Positions 63,803 through 64,000 of a DNA stretch of 64,000 bases are shown in pieces. The position numbers and the translations under genes were made by a program. The notes under the pieces are model-generated. The model saw nothing but the letters and a program-made list of their open reading frames with translations, had not been told where the DNA came from and did no database searches. Every line of letters begins with the position of its first letter. Position 1 is the stretch's first letter. Source of the stretch: Pseudomonas sp. H9. Lineage in GTDB: Bacteria > Pseudomonadota > Gammaproteobacteria > Pseudomonadales > Pseudomonadaceae. Location: assembly GCF_004353925.1 (NCBI RefSeq), contig NZ_SMOK01000039.1, forward strand, positions 232,247-296,246, given 5' to 3'.

Positions 63803-64000
63803 ATCGAGTAGGAGGCGGGTTTACACCCGCCGTCCTCTCACACCACCGTGCGTACGGTTCCGTACACGGCGGTTCAGGCTACGCGGCTAAGCCGACTAAT
63901 CGTATCCAGTATCGAGACAAGTCCAAGTCGATCCCATAGTTTCTTCGGTAGCGCCTGATTCACATGTGGCGCACCCGAGTTCCACCATGGGCCCCGGCCA
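63803..64000 (-). mobile_element. 3' end of a group II intron (domains V and VI plus end of the maturase gene)
   Basis: On the minus strand, after the maturase stop, a domain V-like hairpin (about 63843-63874) has a 9-bp outer stem, a two-base CG bulge and a GAAC-capped inner stem. Next is a domain VI-like hairpin (63814-63831, GGCGGGT-GTAA-ACCCGCC) and a likely 3' splice end near 63803 (...CTCGAT). The 5' part lies beyond the window. Exact class and boundary are not fixed. Confidence 0.88.
63874..64000 (-). CDS. Group II intron-encoded reverse transcriptase/maturase (C-terminal fragment, cut by window edge)
   Basis: The last 41 or so residues of a group II intron maturase are visible before a TGA at 63874-63876. 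They read 'GPWWNSGAPHVNQALPKKLW' then 'DRLGLVSILDTISRLSRVA', which matches the conserved C-terminal end of LtrA-type proteins (W-W-N-x-G-x-x-H-x-N-x-A and D-x-x-G-L-V-S-L-L-D). The protein promotes splicing and retrohoming of the intron. The rest of the gene lies to the right of the window, so whether it is intact is unknown. Confidence 0.9.
   Translation of the reverse strand, partial: GRGPWWNSGAPHVNQALPKKLWDRLGLVSILDTISRLSRVA

Overview
The window is about 64 kb of chromosome from a Pseudomonas species, most likely of the P. putida group. From memory, the gene content and order match the P. putida region running from the glucose-uptake/Entner-Doudoroff cluster to the rpoN-pts and fagA-fumC-sodA clusters. 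Supporting signs are GC-rich coding sequence, numerous paired REP elements of the 'GGAGCGGGCTTGCCCCGCGAT' type, and typical pseudomonad operons (gts, arc, gcv2/GcsR, mla, lpt, kds). Most of the window is core genome. I see no prophage, CRISPR array, rRNA or tRNA. The only mobile element is the 3' end of a group II intron at the right edge.

Layout. 1-9254 (minus): gtsABCD glucose ABC transporter (gtsD cut by the left edge), the GtrS/GltR two-component system, glucokinase and Edd, with gap-1 divergent at 9523 and a HexR-type operator between edd and gap-1. 10.7-14.1 kb: HemO/PigA-type heme oxygenase, a DUF454 membrane protein and a chemoreceptor. 14.1-20.9 kb: arginine deiminase cluster with two divergent arcD antiporter genes, arcABC and an ANR-type box. 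20.9-29.0 kb: a small conserved protein, then the TyrR-like activator GcsR and its target operon gcvH-gcvP-sdaA-gcvT behind a sigma-54 promoter. 29.4-44.7 kb: cold-shock protein, RDD protein, lptFG, pepA, holC, valS, rlmF, hupN, yejK, then a small accessory patch (GIY-YIG protein, halovibrin-like secreted protein, NTF2-like protein, CynX-type MFS permease and GntR regulator). 44.8-52.7 kb (minus): mlaFEDCB-ibaG-murA-hisG-hisD-hisC. 52.9-59.9 kb (plus): kdsD-kdsC-lptC-lptA-lptB-rpoN-hpf-ptsN-rapZ-ptsO. 59.9-63.7 kb (minus): fagA-fumC-orfX-sodA-zip, an iron-starvation operon behind a near-consensus Fur box.

How it works together. The left part takes up glucose and routes it through 6-phosphogluconate dehydratase to triose phosphate, under local sensing (GtrS/GltR) and HexR control. 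The arc cluster makes ATP from arginine under low oxygen. The gcv2/sdaA cluster converts glycine to serine and then pyruvate under GcsR and sigma-54; RpoN itself is encoded in this window. The mla, lpt and kds genes maintain and build the outer membrane. The right-hand operon replaces iron-dependent enzymes with iron-independent ones (FumC, Mn-superoxide dismutase) and adds a divalent-metal importer.

Most notable observations: an apparent in-frame loss of about ten residues near the N terminus of the essential enzyme MurA; a group II intron whose 3' end lies just upstream of the Fur-controlled fagA promoter; an array of GcsR-like sites before gcvH; REP elements that supply the C-terminal codons of glucokinase and RlmF; and several strong hairpins at gene junctions (pepA-holC, lptB-rpoN, ptsO stop codon). 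I found no clear sign of a wholly new biological system.
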